Part shown: positions 1 through 12,171 of the stretch, in pieces
How positions within the stretch are numbered: position 1 is the stretch's first letter
How the letters are laid out: each line of letters starts with the position of its first letter
From: Hypericum androsaemum
Lineage: Eukaryota; Streptophyta; Magnoliopsida; Malpighiales; Hypericaceae
Assembly (NCBI GenBank): GCA_963995505.1
Contig: OZ023192.1
Coordinates: forward strand, 5,315,001-5,379,000
DNA: 64,000 nucleotides
Reading direction: 5' to 3'
Notes under the pieces: model-generated
Databases searched by the model: none
Told to the model about the DNA's origin: nothing
Seen by the model: only the letters and a program-made list of their open reading frames with translations
Program-made: the position numbers and the translations under genes

Positions 1-444
1 ACGGGCCATCATTTACTTGTTATGTAATTTTCTTGACTTTGTTTTTCAAATGGTGTATATAATTTTATCTGTTTGAAATAAGACATATTATTTCATAAAA
101 GTAAGACATGCAAGATTTTGAAATCTTAGAAAATACCTTCTTGTGCTCCAATCTAAACGTCTTATTTCAATATCTAACGCGTGGTGTTAGACTTTCCATA
201 TCTAATGTGATAACTGATGTAGGTGGAGTTTTTTTTGTTTTTGTTTTGAAAAGTAGATGTATTTATTATCACCAAGAAGTTTTACACAAAGTATAGTGAT
301 TGCACAGAGAGCAATAGGCCAACAACAATAGGGAGTTTACAAAGTCCACACGATTACCAAAACTAGAAAAACCTACATTATAGTCCTTGCCGCTAATAAC
401 ACATCTTGAGAGTTGAAACTTAAAGAAACTCCCGACCAATGAGC
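1..444. other. AT-rich non-coding leader
   Basis: I see no supportable gene here. The sequence is AT-rich, and the short open frames have no recognisable domain. The right end merges into the LINE fragment that follows. Confidence 0.5.
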
Positions 445-1025
445 TCACTCCGAGGCCCTCCTTGAGACATTTAACAACAGTTTGTTGAAACTGAAAGCAG
501 TATTGTCGAACACCACTTTATTCTTTGTAATCCACACGCTCCAACAAACTGCGGCAAACAAAATATACCAGATGTTCTTGAGTATCTTTCCTCGAACCAA
601 ACCCACCCACATCTCCGGAAAACGAAGAGAGGAGCCACGGACGCACCAGTTCACACCAACGAGTCTCGCCAGTAGGTTCCAGATCTTCATGACATGATTA
701 CAATGAAGGAAGATACGGACCGATGATTCCTCCACCAAACTGCAAAGAGAACATGACGTATCAGCCCCACGGAGAATACCCATCCAATGCAAATTATCTC
801 TAGTTTTGATTCGTCCTAGGCAAAGCCATCCACAAGAAATTTATAAGGAACCAGTTGTTTCCAACCAGACTTAAGAACTGCAGGGGCGTCCAAAGTGAAA
901 CCCTCGAACAACAGCTTGTATAGACAATTGACAGAGAAACCTCCGGAAAGATCAGACGACCAAACCAACTGATCAGGTCGAGCTAGCAGCGGGGAAACAA
1001 AGACAGCAATCCCAAAAGTGATCAT
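445..1025 (-). pseudogene. LINE (non-LTR retrotransposon) fragment, zf-RVT region
   Basis: Two adjacent minus-strand frames (816-1025 and 445-792) together read as the zinc-binding region that follows reverse transcriptase in plant LINEs. The upstream frame has the typical 'DQLVWSSDLSGGFSV' stretch and the downstream one 'CSLCSLVEESSVRIFLHC', the Cys/His knuckle. A frame break separates them, and no reverse transcriptase or endonuclease domain is present in the window, so this is a 5'-truncated, decayed remnant. Plant genomes also carry such pieces as stand-alone pseudogenes. Function is not expected. Confidence 0.75.
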
Positions 1026-3390
1026 TTAGAATCGCACTCCCAAACACGAAGACTACGTCTCCAGTTGAGTCTCCAAGTCCAACCATTCGCTCCAAAAAAA
1101 CCAGTCTTTCACTAAGAATCTTTTACAAGTAGAAACCATATATAACATGGGAAAAAAAGACAGAAAGAAGAGTATCTGAGCACCAATTATCCTCTCAAAA
1201 CCTGGCGAAATCTCCCCTCCCGATGGATATACGTGGAATTTAATTTATTATAAACATGTTTCATTATTTTTCCGTTATTCACGTGGGTCATATTCTAATA
1301 TTCCTTCTCAAACGAAATTTATCTGAAATATTAATTTAAAATTTGAATATTTTCCTCGAATTTCGTAAAGTGAGGGCTCATGTCCGGATCACAGAATAAT
1401 TTTATTTGATTTTTTTTAATTTTATATTCAACCAAAGTTTTTGAGACATTTGATAAGAAAGTTCCAATTCATTATAAAGAGTCTTTTAGGTTATCATCCA
1501 TGAGGAATTCATATTCTCATACATAACAAAATGGAGTTCATAGTACTTCCAAGGTAAAGTTTTTGTTACATTGTGGTTTCGCTGAATTGTATATCACTGC
1601 TAAAAATATTCGATCGATTAACAAAGGTGTCAACTGGTCGACACCTTATTATATCAATAATTTTTTGGCAAAAATACACATAAAAATAATTAAATTTAAA
1701 ATCTAAAATCAAATCAGAGAAAATTGTCATAAGAGTGGCAGCCGATGTTTCCATTTTTTTGTATTTTGTTTCTAAAAAAAATCAAAACTTATTTTTTCTA
1801 ATTATACTTGGGAGTATTTTTAACCAAAAATATTATTCCAATAGTGTGCTGTTTAGGTTAACTAGATGCCTTAAATTCAAACCATAAAAACACAACATTG
1901 TTAAACATTTTGGTAGGATGAACTGCTGCCACTATTTTTAAGCGATAATTATTTTATTGAATATAGTGGTGAAAAAATCCCGTGTGGAATTCTCATGTTC
2001 AGTAAGTACTCAGTTGCAAACGTAGGCCCATTAAAACTCACCGCCATAAACTCTTATGGAAAAAAAGGCGGCATGAAAAAAAGAATGTCTTGGCGTTATC
2101 GCTGCTATAGTGCAATTCCACACATCCAAGCTCCTAAGTATTGCAAGTTACATATGAGCCACTCGTGTCCTAGAAAATTCCTATTGCAATTGTCAAAACC
2201 CTTGTAACGTGTTAAGAAACAAGTTCAAGGAGGTTTAGGGCGTGAAAAAATTACCTTTCAGAAAATTTCCTACCGCAATTCGAACGAAGGGATCATTGCA
2301 TTAAGAATCTAACTTATTTCCAAGTAGGATTTTCCTTACCGGTAAATTTTTGCCTCCAACTTTGTCATCATTCAAAATTATGCTAATCTCGAATTTAGAT
2401 TAATCTTCGGTTTCAGTAATATAACAAATTGCTTGGCCACTGTAATAAATCGGAAAGTAGCCGTAACTTTTTTTTAATAAGCAGAAAGTAGATGTAACTT
2501 CTTGGGGCAGCTCTTAGATTGGATGGGTGGAATTCAACGAAACTAATAGAGTAGGATCCATTTATTCAAAAGGATTAGTTCCGTATAAAGTTTGATAAAA
2601 TAGAAGAGAATCAACCGTACATAATATCGTCCCAATTACTTGATACAGTCATTTTCATTACTTCTTGGGATAACAGGAATTCTCACTAACACCTCTGTTT
2701 TCCACGTTGAAGAACAAAATTAAGAAGCTTTCTTCCAAATTTCCTATTCAGATATCTACCCAACCGAATAACAACTAACTACTTTGGAAATATCCCAGGC
2801 CCATCGAATCTTCAGAGCACTATTGCATTGGTTTTCCTTCTGTTAGCTATAGGAATTGTAAATAAGGGAACCTGCCAAAAAATAAATTACGGAAAGATTC
2901 ATAAGCTGTCAAAGAATGCCCGAAGTAATTGCCGCCCATCAGTAGGCAAAATGAAAGTCACGTGAACTATGGAGTTGGACAAGAGATTGTTTTAACTTAA
3001 TCAGATCTTTTGTATTTGAGTACCAGAAATGTAGCACAGTTCAAATTTGGTAAAAAAAATTTTGTCGTCATTTGAAATCCTATGCAGCTTGAACAAGATT
3101 TGTGAATCCGGTAAGTCCTTAGATACTATGTGGTTTTGACAAAATAACATATGAAAGATACAAGAAGAGAAACGTGCTTATGAGGGAAAAAAGATGAAAA
3201 CAAAGGTGAAAATAAATTCTATAAGCTTGATTAAAAGACAAATGGGATGTTACATCAGGTTTAAACTCTAGAGCAATGTTCAAATAACAGATCATAACTA
3301 ATTTTAGTTGGTATCCTGATTTTATGTTATAAAATATTCTATTAAGTAAATAGCTCACATTTTTTCATAGTAAATTCCAACACCAGGAAG
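1026..3390. other. Intergenic region upstream of the first SAUR
   Basis: No gene is supportable. The region is AT-rich with stops in all frames. From about 3060 on, the sequence becomes recognisably similar to the region upstream of the other plus-strand SAUR genes, so the right end belongs to the SAUR array. A short palindrome (arms AAGGTGTC/GACACCTT) lies near 1624-1648. The minus-strand partner expected for the first SAUR by analogy with the other pairs is not found here. Confidence 0.5.
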
Positions 3391-3429
3391 GCTAAACTAT
3401 GTGGAGAGTCTTCAACATTAGTATATATA
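3391..3429 (+). promoter_or_regulatory. SAUR core promoter: shared box plus TATA
   Basis: The box GCTAAACTATGTGGA begins at 3391, and TATATATA lies at 3422-3429, about 80 bp before the ATG. The same arrangement precedes the other plus-strand SAURs (box/TATA near 11574/11605, 20666/20697 and 28332/28363). It also occurs in mirror image before the minus-strand SAURs (27739-27764 and 39751-39776). That this is a promoter is inferred from conservation and position. Confidence 0.7.
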
Positions 3430-3507
3430 CAAACGATATTCATCAAGTTCTTATATATTACATGTTCATCACCCCTCCAAGTATTAATCACCAAATAGTC
3501 CAAAAAA

Positions 3508-3939
3508 ATGCTTAGCCCAAAGAAGTTCCATAAGATTGTTAGGAAATGGAGAAAGTTGGTGGTCACAAATAGGTTGAGAATTCCTCTAAAAGGTTCATCA
3601 AACAATTATAAGGGCTCTACCAATTCTTCAATAGGCCATTTCGTTGTATATACCATCGATCAAAAGCGGGTTGTCATTCCACTACGTTATCTTAGCAATA
3701 ACATTTTCAAAGAATTGTTCAGGCTCTCCGAAGAAGCGTTTGGACTATCAAGTGAAGGGCCTATCGAGCTTCCATGTGATTCTGTGTTTTTGGAGTACAT
3801 ACTATCACTTATCAGAAAAGAGATGCCGGTTGGAATAGAACAACGACTGCTTAATTCCACTCGAGAAAGATGTCGAACTCTATCGGCTGCAATGTTTTCA
3901 GGACAACAAATGCGTCAACCACTTGTCTTTGCTTATTGA
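3508..3939 (+). CDS. SAUR: SAUR family auxin-responsive protein (plus class), intact
   Basis: This is an intronless 143-residue frame, the usual structure for SAURs. The N-terminus (MLSPKKFHKIVRKWRKLVV) is the basic amphipathic start of the SAUR63 subfamily. The SAUR core follows: 'GHFVVYTIDQKRVVIPLRYL' (about 48-68), 'LFRLSEEAFGL', then 'PIELPCDSVFLEYILSLI'. Plant SAURs of this class act at the plasma membrane by inhibiting PP2C-D phosphatases, which keeps H+-ATPases active and promotes cell expansion; that role is family knowledge. A TATA box lies 80 bp upstream. It is the first of eight related loci and one of three that look intact. Its divergent minus-strand partner is not seen in the window. 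Confidence 0.93.
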   Translation: MLSPKKFHKIVRKWRKLVVTNRLRIPLKGSSNNYKGSTNSSIGHFVVYTIDQKRVVIPLRYLSNNIFKELFRLSEEAFGLSSEGPIELPCDSVFLEYILSLIRKEMPVGIEQRLLNSTRERCRTLSAAMFSGQQMRQPLVFAY

Positions 3940-4564
3940 ATTCATGGTGATTTGTAACTTGGTGCTTGTAATTGAATCTTAGGTTTATTGTACGATTCAA
4001 ATACTCAATTTTCTATTCAATATGAGTTTTTCTATACATGTACGATAGAGCAATCTACGCTTCGTATAACACCCTCAAAATCAACTATAATCCAAAGTTA
4101 AAAAAAAAGCAGTAGAGCGACTCGCTCTGGTCTCTGGAACCCGATCCTATGGTCGAACCGTTGACCACTAGTCCAACCATTCTATGGAGAATGATCCAAC
4201 CCGCTCTAGATTATGGTCCACGTTTTCTAAGACAATATTTTGATTAATTGGCGGTTAGTAAGTTCTTGTGTTTAGCTCTATACAATGGCTACTTCGTTAG
4301 TTCTTTGGTTTATTGGGATTAGCTGCTCGGTTTAATTGATGGAAAGAAGCTGGTTCTGCCAAAAGTTCAAGCTGGAATTGAATTGAACCTGATGACATAT
4401 AATTCGCTTCATTGGTTGTCTCAATTAATTTGCTGATACGATGATACAACGTAGTTGTATTGGATTGCAATCCATCTGAAAGCAATGATGGATTTGCTTA
4501 TATTAATTACTTCGATATTGCTACTCCAATGATACCGCAAATGGTTAGAATCTCTATACCTAAC
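3940..4564. other. Duplicated SAUR spacer, left part
   Basis: This is non-coding DNA that recurs after each plus-strand SAUR (compare 18175-18720 and 21170-21800). It begins with the conserved 3' region of the SAUR transcript ('AATTCATGGTGATTTGTAAC') and continues to the copia insertion point. The last 20 bp resemble the end of a TRIM-type terminal repeat. I see no gene in it. Confidence 0.6.
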
Positions 4565-4778
4565 TATTGGACTACATCAGGTATTACCATAAGTTACGGT
4601 ACACCGTATATTCTCTTACCTTTCTAGATTCAACCTGTATAGGCATTCCCTGTAATCACGTATAGCCTTTCCTATTCATGCCCTAGCTAGATTGGACATA
4701 GCCTTGTGTAACACAGCCCCATTCGTGTATATATTCTTGCCCTATCAATGGAAGAAGTATCACTTTTCTGCATCTACA
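4565..4778 (+). repeat. 5' LTR of copia element 1
   Basis: A 214-bp direct repeat of 9229-9444. The shared part is nearly unbroken from about 'ACCTGTATAGGCATTCCC' to 'GAAGAAGTATCAC', and differences concentrate in the first 60 bp. It ends CATCTACA immediately before the primer-binding site. Confidence 0.93.
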
Positions 4779-4840
4779 TGGTATCAGAGCGGGACGTGAA
4801 ACCCTAGATCAAATTAGTACCTCCCAACCATCAAGGTCAC

Positions 4841-7800
4841 ATGGCGGGCGAGGGAAACATGGACCTGTCCACAGTGACAGTATCCCCTAAACACATAAAC
4901 TCCCCATACTACATACACAATTCTGAAACCAACCACACATCGCTGGTGTCTCAACCCCTTTTCATCTCAGGCGACAACTTCTCCATGTGGAAGCATGCTA
5001 CGACAATGATTATAGACACAAAGAACAAGCTCTCATTCATCGACGGAACCATCGAGCAACCTGAGACGAGTGTAGCCCTCTATCCATCCTGGAGGCGTGC
5101 AAGTAATCTGGTAAAGTCATGGATAATCAACTCTGTTTCACCTGACATTGCTTCGAGCCTGATGTTCATGGAAACTGCACGCCATATCTGGCTGGACCTT
5201 GAATGGAGATTTTCCACCAGCAGTGCCTCTAGAATATACAAGGTGAGTAGATCGATTGCGAATTAGTGTCAAAAGAACAGTTATGTTTCAATGTACTACA
5301 CATCCCTCAAATCCCTATGGGATGAGCTAGAGTGTCATCGAATTCGAGATCCTGTACATGCACCACATGACACATATGCAAGTGCGGGTCAGCCCTCAAT
5401 GATGAAAGCAAGCGAGACTGAGATAGGCTGATCGAGTTCTTGATAGGGCTCAACGACTCCTATGCTCAGGTACGGAGCAACATCCTCCTCATGAAGCCGC
5501 TACCCAGTGTGTCGGAGGCATATGCTTTTGTCGTTGAAGATGAACGACAACGTATGGTAGCCACTCACCGACCACCACCTCCCACGGACCACTCAGCCCT
5601 GGCCAGCGTCCGCAATAACACAAAATCTGGAGGTACAGTAAATAATCTTGCTTGCCATCAGTGCTCGCAAGTAGGCCACACATCTCAGTTTTGCCCTACA
5701 AAGCCAGCTATATATTGTGGTTACTACGGGATTCGGGGCCACGAGGAATTTGAGTGCCGCAAGAAAAAAGGCTGCACAAAGTGGTGGTATACCAGCCAAA
5801 AGTAGCCTAGCTCACCGCGGGGGACGAGGAAGGGGTCACGGCCAAACCTTTGTCGCAACAGAGGCGGCATCGAGCTCCTCTACAGATCGCTCCTCGGGAC
5901 AAGCCAATGGTTTTCAACTCACCTCAGATCAGGTCCAACAACTCCTAGCCTTGTTACCAAAAAACTCCCAAGACATTACCCTAGATGGTAATGCTCTTTC
6001 CTCTAGACTTGCGTCTCCTAGTTCGTCACTACCTTGGATACTCGATTCAGGTAGTACACATCACATCATGTGCTCACCTAAGCGACTAGACCACAGCGTC
6101 CCCACTCACGGACCTTCCATTACTATACTAAATGGTCAAAGCCTCTCCGTCACCCACGTTGGAACGATCATCTTACCTAATGGAATTCAACTGCATAATA
6201 TTTTCTATGTACCAAAATTTCAGTTCAACTTGTTATCCATTAGTCGCCTTACCCGTGATCTTCATTGTTCTATTCACTTCCACCCTGATTTTTGTTACTT
6301 TCAGGAACTCACGACGAGGATGGTGATTGGATGGGGATAAGAGCGTAATGGACTATATATCATGTTGGATTTTGCACCCAAGCAGCATGCGGCCAAGTGA
6401 CTGACATTGTCGGCCTCGGGCTCTCCTGACTTGTGGCACCGGCGAATGGGGCATCCTAGCCCATGTCTACATCCTAAGATTTCTAAACCTCATCCTCATA
6501 TTAGCTTTCGTGATCATCCATGCACTGTTTGCCCACTAGCAAAGCGTACCAGACAACCTTTTCCTATTAGTTCCATCAAAACTATTGAATGCTTTCAATT
6601 GATACATGTCGATTTATGGAGACCTTTTTTAATTACTTTTATTAATGGTGCTCCTTATTTTTTAACCATCATTGATGATTTTTCACGTTGCACGTGGGTC
6701 CATTTACTAAACAATAAAGGTCAGGTCTTTGATATTTTGAAAATTTTTGTTTCCATGGCGGAACGACAACACAACTTGAAAGTCTAACGTATCCGTAGTG
6801 ACAATGGAACCGAATTTTTTAATCATCAACTCACCAACTATTTAAATAACCCATGCATCCAACATGAATATTCTTGCATTGACACACCACAACAAAACAC
6901 GGTAGTCAAGCACAAGCACCGACACCTCCTTAACATGGGGCGTGCTCTCCGCTTTCAAGTTCGCCTACCCAAAGAATTTTGGGGGGAATGTATTTTAACA
7001 GCCGCATACCTAATCAATCGAATGTCCACTGATGTCTTAAAAGGAAAAAGGCTTTTCAAAATTCTCATGGGAAAATCTCCCACATATGAACCCCTGTGCA
7101 TTTTTGGGTGCTTGTGCTATACCCACAACACTCACACTCGCACGAAGATGGACTATTGCGGTACACCGTGCTTGTTCGTTGGATACCTTCCACTTCAAAA
7201 AGGTTACAAAATTTTTGATTTGCTACATCGAAATTTTTTTGCCAGTCGTGACGTCATATTTCATAAGCATGTTTTCCTTGCAATTAGTCATCCCCTAAGC
7301 GAGCAGAATCTCATACTACCTATACTTGATCCAAACCACCCCATGGATGAAAGCCCATTGCCAATAGCCACCCCGCCTGGGGATATTGATATTGGGACCG
7401 CCCCTATCACGGTACAGGAACTGCATCCCATAGAGCCTGAGGTCATCCTACCGCCTTCACCTCTTGGTGACCCCGCTACCATTGCCCCACGGCACAGCAC
7501 AAGGACGCAAAATGCCCCACGATGGCTCTCCGATTACCACACCAGTCTCTATGCTTAATCTTCCTTGGTCTTAGGTATACCTTTTCCTATGCATAACTTC
7601 CTGTCCAATAAGATTTTTGCCCCTAGATATCGTGCTTTTCTGTCATCCCTAGATTCCAGCGTCGAGCCCACCTCTTACAAAACTGTCGTGGCATCTCCTG
7701 AGTGGCGCGCAGCTATCAAAGCTGAGCTTGACGCCCTTGAATCCAATGCTATGTGGTCCCTGACTCCGCTTCCTCTCGGTAAGCACCCCATCATTTGCAA

Positions 7801-9130
7801 GTGGGTTTTCAAGATCAAACATCATTATGATGGATCCATTGAACGTTATAAAGCTCGCCTCATTGCCCGTGGATATTCCCAAGTTGAGGGCATTGACTAC
7901 CGTGAGACATTTGCTCCTATTGCAAAATTAGTCTCTGTTTGTGTTCTTATTACCATTGCAGTTATACGCAATTGGCTCATGTACCAGCTTGACGTTCAAA
8001 ATGCCTATCTACATGGTCGCCTCTCCGAAGATCCCTGCATGAAGATACCCCCTAGCTACCCTAGATTCCGAGAGCGCAACTTAGTGTGCAAGCTGCTCAA
8101 ATCTTTGTACGGGCTGAAGCAAGCTGGCCGGACTTGGTTTTTCACCCTCCGGGCTGCCCTTTTAGACATTGGCTTCCGCCAGTCCCATGGTGACCACTCT
8201 TTATTTGTTTTGCACTGCCATACAGCTTGTGCTTACCTCCTTGTTTACGTTGATGATGTCATTTTGATAGGCAATGACACTAGCTTGTTACGCTACATCA
8301 AGCTCATGCTGCTCTAACGCTTCCGCATCAAGGATCTTGGCAACTTACGCTACTTCCTCGCCATTGAGGTTGCCCATTCCAGTACCGGTGTCTACCTCAA
8401 CCAACGAAAATACATGCTCGACCTCATCACTAATATAGGATGCATTGGCGTTCGCCCTCAAAACACTCCCATGGAGCCCAACTTCCACCTCGATAATGAA
8501 GCCAGGGGTCTCTACAACAAGCCAAGCCAATATCGCCGCCTCATCGGCCGCTTCATCTACTTGACTGTCACTCGCCCCGACATCTCGTTCGCGGTCAACA
8601 TACTCAGCTAGTTCAGTCAATCCCCGCACTTTCCATACTGGCATGTCGCGAAACACCTCCTCCATTACCTCAAGTCTACCCCTGGCCAAGGAATTTTTTA
8701 CCCCTGTGATAACTCGCTCCAACTTGTAGCCTACTCTGATTCGGATTGGGGCAGCTGCCCCATCACATGCAAGTCCACCACCGGCTACGTCATCACTCTT
8801 GGTGGTTATCCCATCTCCTGGAAGAGCAAGAAACAAAAAATGGTATCCCACTCCTCTGCCGAAGCTGAATACCGCGCCATGTCCACCACCACTCGCAAAC
8901 TCCTCTGGCTCTTCCAACTACTCGCTGACTTCGGTTTTGTCTTCTCAAAGCCGGTGCCCCTCTACTGTGACAACCAAGCCGCTTGACTCATTGCCGCCAA
9001 CCCCATTTTTCACGAATGTACCAAGCATATCGAGATTGATTACCACATAGTTCATGAACAACTTGTCGCCAAACGCATCACTCCTACGGAGGTCACCTCT
9101 AACCTCCAACTTGCCGACTGCCTCACTTAG
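4841..9130 (+). pseudogene. gag-pol of copia element 1, multiply interrupted
   Basis: Pieces in order: gag (4841-5266, starting MAGEGNMDLS, with 'GDNFSMWKHA'); two Cys/His knuckles (5440-5805, 'CHQCSQVGHTSQFCP' and a second one); aspartic protease 'WILDSGSTHHIM' and gag-pre-integrase (5717-6340 and 6407-6560, 'LWHRRMGHPSPC'); integrase core from about 6600 ('IHVDLWRPF'); integrase C-terminus (6935-7558); reverse transcriptase (7565-8317) with 'YQLDVQNAYLHG' and the YVDD active site; RNase H region to about 9130. Stops near 5266, 6340, 6787, 7558 and 8317 plus frameshifts break it. The protein domains are clear but no intact polyprotein can be made. Confidence 0.9.
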
Positions 9131-9190
9131 GCCCTTCCTCGCGATCGACTCTGTTTCCAAGCTCGGCGTCCACAACCTCCATACGCCGGC

Positions 9191-9192
<2 letters not shown>

Positions 9193-9222
<30 letters not shown>
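9193..9222 (+). repeat. G30 homopolymer at the polypurine-tract position
   Basis: Thirty consecutive G lie 6 bp upstream of the 3' LTR of copia element 1, where the retrotransposon polypurine tract is expected. The tract is far longer than a normal one. See Part 2 for the possible artefact. Confidence 0.85.
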
Positions 9223-9224
<2 letters not shown>

Positions 9225-9228
9225 TCGG

Positions 9229-9444
9229 TATTGGACTACATCGCGTATTACCATATGTTGTACGATACACCATATATTCACTTACCTTCCTAGATTCCAC
9301 CTGTATAGGCATTCCCTGTAATCACGTATAGCCTTTCCTATTCATGCCCTAGCTAGATTGGACATAGCCTTGTGTAGCACAGGTGCATTTGTGTATATAT
9401 TCTTGCCCTATCAATGGAAGAAGTATCACTTTTCTACATCTACT
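9229..9444 (+). repeat. 3' LTR of copia element 1
   Basis: A 216-bp direct repeat of 4565-4778, followed by the target duplication CTAAC (9445-9449). Confidence 0.93.
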
Positions 9445-10067
9445 CTAACCCAAAATCTTAAGACAATTGGTTGATGGATTTTTAATTGATATAAACAAAC
9501 AAACCAAATTTATAACTAACAATGTGGTTATTTCAACACAAATAAGCTCCGCGTCATTGAAAATTTCAGCAGATTGGCGACGTAAGAATTTTCTTTCCAG
9601 AGTAGGGCACCGTCGAATGGAATCCGATCTTTGGTACGTAGCATGCAATTCTTGCTAACTGGAACTTGGGTTTTTACCGCTGGACCGGGTCTCGGAGAGC
9701 TGCATGCGATCAGATACAATCTATTCTACTGAATGTTTTTGCCGATTTTGTATTGACAATTCATGAAGGTCATGGCTGAATTCTGCAGATTCTATTTTGT
9801 ATTGAGATTAACACATCAGCAGTTGTAAGTGTGATGAACTTATTTATAATGATTGAAAATCAACCAACCCATAATCTTAAAATTTTAGATTGTATGTCGA
9901 GAATTTAACATGATATTTGAGTGCACATGGACTGTTGTTGTTTGCATGACAATACAATGAAGGATTGAAGAACACTTGTTGAAAGAAAAAACGTAAAAAC
10001 TTAGTAGATGAAGGATATAGCAACCTTAAAATCCAATTACTAACCACAATTTACAAATTACATCAAC
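9445..10067. other. Duplicated SAUR spacer, right part, with TRIM-type solo LTR
   Basis: Non-coding spacer resuming after the copia insertion. About 9798-9917 resembles the terminal repeat of the TRIM in the MADS gene (55102-55434): it runs from a TTGAGATTA-type start, through 'TTATAATGATTGAAAATC', to a decayed ATGGTATCAGAG-like primer site. Equivalent copies lie in the other SAUR spacers, so it was part of the ancestral unit. The last part is the shared 3' region of the minus-class SAUR. Confidence 0.55.
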
Positions 10068-10486
10068 TCAACACACAAATACAATTGATTGATGATTTTC
10101 TTGTCCCGAAAACAGTGAAGCTGACTCTGCCCGACAGCTATCTCGCACGGGACTAAGCAATGCTTGTTCCATTCTAAGAGACAACCCTTTTTCTACAAGT
10201 GAGACTATATACTCTAGGAGCATAGCATCACATGGAAATTTGATAGGCCCATCACTTGGTAGTCCATATGCTTCTTCGGAGAGCTTGAACAATTCTCTGA
10301 CAACGTCATTGCAAAGATATGATATTGGGATGGCAAACGCTTATAAACAACGAAACAACCTATTGAACTGCTGCTAGGACCGTCATACTCTTTTGACGAA
10401 CTTCTGAGAGGAATTATCTGTCTATTTGCGACCACCAGCTTTCTCCATTTCCTGGCCATCGTAACCAGCTTCTTTGCGCTATGCAT
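10068..10486 (-). pseudogene. SAUR: SAUR pseudogene (minus class), frameshifted
   Basis: The ATG at 10486 begins MHSAKKLVTMARKWRKLVV, the minus-class SAUR start, and the first frame follows the family to 'SSSSIGCFVVY'. Aligned with the intact gene at 27211-27630, about 13 bp are missing near 10334-10345, exactly over the 'T-V-D-R-K-R' segment, which shifts the frame. The C-terminal half (from 'MFKLSEEAYGLPSDGPIKF' to the normal stop at 10068) survives in a second frame. The product would lose most of the SAUR core. It forms a head-to-head pair with the plus-class pseudogene at 11692. Confidence 0.9.
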
Positions 10487-11691
10487 ATTTATTTTTGGGT
10501 TCTTGGTGAGTTTCAGATTGATTCTTAGAACAATGACTAACTTTTTATAATAGAACTTGATGAATTTCGTCTGTGTATACATACTAAGATTCTCGAGGAG
10601 TCCATATAGTTTAACTGTCCTCATTTTGGTATTTACTATGGTAGTTAGAATTAGTTATGCTCTGTTATGTGAACATTGCTTGAGTCGAAATTTGATCAAG
10701 CATCGTCATCTGTCTTTGGTCTGTAGGTTTGTCTCAAGTAAATTATACTTTGGAAGAATCTTTATTCCCTTATTTATATTTTATACAACAAACTGAGAGG
10801 AAACTAATATAAAGTTTTTCTTAAGTTATGATGAGGCTGTGATCCCTAAGTAGTTAGTTGTCATTCAGTTATAGTTAGTTGGGTACCTAATACATGACAA
10901 GTATGAGTACCCGTATGGTTAAGATTATAATAATCAACCAACACTAGTTTGATCTTAGTATTAAGCTACATGGATACATTCTGATAAAGTATTGGGTTTA
11001 AATTCTGTGATTAACCAGATATTGTTACGAGAGTCACTTGTAAATAAGGTATGCCAATGTTTGACTCTAGGTTTAAATTTCTTTGAGCAGCTTTCAAAGA
11101 AATGTAATGAAATCAGTTAGTATACGGGAGAATCAACCATAAGCTGTCAAAGAAATCACAAAGTAGTTTCCGTCCATCAGTAGGAAAAATGAAAGAAACG
11201 TGTACTTAGTGGAACGAGAGACTATTCTAGCTTAACCAAAATTTTTAAATTCGAGTATGTATGCAGCATAATTAAAAAATTTCGGGGAGAGTTTTATTAC
11301 TATTTTTGAGTTCCTATCCAATTTAAATTTAGAATAGATTTAATGTGCATTGTTTGACAAAATAACATAAAAAGATACAAGAAGAGATACGTACTCACGA
11401 GGGAAAAAAGTGATCATATAAACTTGACCAAATGACAAATGGGATGTTGCATCAAGTGTAAACTCTAGAGCAATGTCCAAATAAAAAGATCATAACTAAC
11501 ATTGGTGATTTCATATATATTTTATTTACCATATAGCTCATAATTTTGCATTAGTAAATTCCAACACGAGGAAGCTAAACTATGTGGAGAGTCTTGAGCA
11601 TCAGTATATATACAAAGGATATTCATCAAGTTCTATTACACGTTCATCAATTCAAAATATCAATCTCAAACATCACCAAACTGCCAAAAAA
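10487..11691. promoter_or_regulatory. Divergent SAUR promoter region (pair 1)
   Basis: The 1.2 kb lies between two head-to-head SAUR loci. The minus-side box is at 10592-10620 (TTTAACTGTCC form, slightly decayed) with a TATA-like GTATAC near 10573. The plus-side box is at 11574-11598 with TATATATA at 11605-11612. A TGTCTC auxin-response-element core occurs at 10730-10735, but one six-base match may be chance. No gene is seen between. Confidence 0.6.
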
Positions 11692-12171
11692 ATGCTTAGC
11701 CCAAAGAAGTTCGATAAGATAGCCAGGAAATGGAGAAAGCTCATGGTTTCAAATAAAATGAGAATTCCTCTCAAAAGTTCGCCAAACAATTATAAGGGTT
11801 CCACCAATTCTTTAATAGGGCATTTTGTTGTATATAATGCCCTATTAAATAAAATGAGAATTCCTCTCAATAGTTCACCAAACTATTGATCGGAAGCGGT
11901 TCGTCATCCCACTACCTTATCTTAGCAATGACATTTTCAAAGAATTGTTCAGGCTCTCTGAAGAAGCGTTTGGACTACCAAGTGAAGGGGCTATCATGTT
12001 TCCATGCGATGCTGTGTTTTTGAAGTACATACTCTCACTTATCAAAAAAAAGAGGTGTCTGTTAGAATAGAACAACAAGTGCTTAATTCCATCCAAGAAC
12101 AATGTCGAACTCTATCAGCTCCAATGTTTTTAGGACAACAAATGTATCAACCACTTGTCTTTGGACGTTGA
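11692..12171 (+). pseudogene. SAUR: SAUR pseudogene (plus class) with internal duplication
   Basis: The start (MLSPKKFDKIARKWRKLMV) and the N-terminal third match the plus class. After 'IGHFVVY' the frame enters a second copy of the 'NKMRIPL-SSPN' segment: about 11845-11885 repeats 11754-11794. It hits a stop at 11887-11889 before the SAUR core. The rest of the gene ('RFVIPLPYL'-like, 'LFRLSEEAFGLPSEG', C-terminus) follows to the expected stop at 12171, with further damage near 12050 (an A-run and a stop). A non-functional duplicate, paired head-to-head with 10068-10486. Confidence 0.9.

Larger units (their letters stand above)
4565..9444 (+). mobile_element. Ty1/copia LTR retrotransposon 1 (degenerate)
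   Basis: The element is complete in outline and 4880 bp long. It has direct LTRs at 4565-4778 and 9229-9444, a primer-binding site TGGTATCAGAGC at 4779-4790 directly after the 5' LTR, and 5-bp target duplications CTAAC at 4560-4564 and 9445-9449. LTRs begin TATTGG rather than the canonical TGTTGG. Internal order is gag, protease, integrase, reverse transcriptase, RNase H, which is diagnostic of copia. Reading frames are broken many times, so the element is not autonomous. The short LTRs suggest an Ale/Retrofit-like lineage, but this is tentative. Confidence 0.93.

Noticed and set aside
1624..1648. Short palindrome AAGGTGTC/GACACCTT
   Set aside because: Eight-base arms are expected by chance in a window of this size.
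8345..8917. 190-residue minus-strand open frame
   Set aside because: It is antisense to the RT/RNase H region of copia element 1 and has no domain of its own.
10730..10735. TGTCTC auxin-response element
   Set aside because: A single six-base match in one pair only. The homologous site near 27908 reads TGTCCC. Too weak to list as a site on its own.
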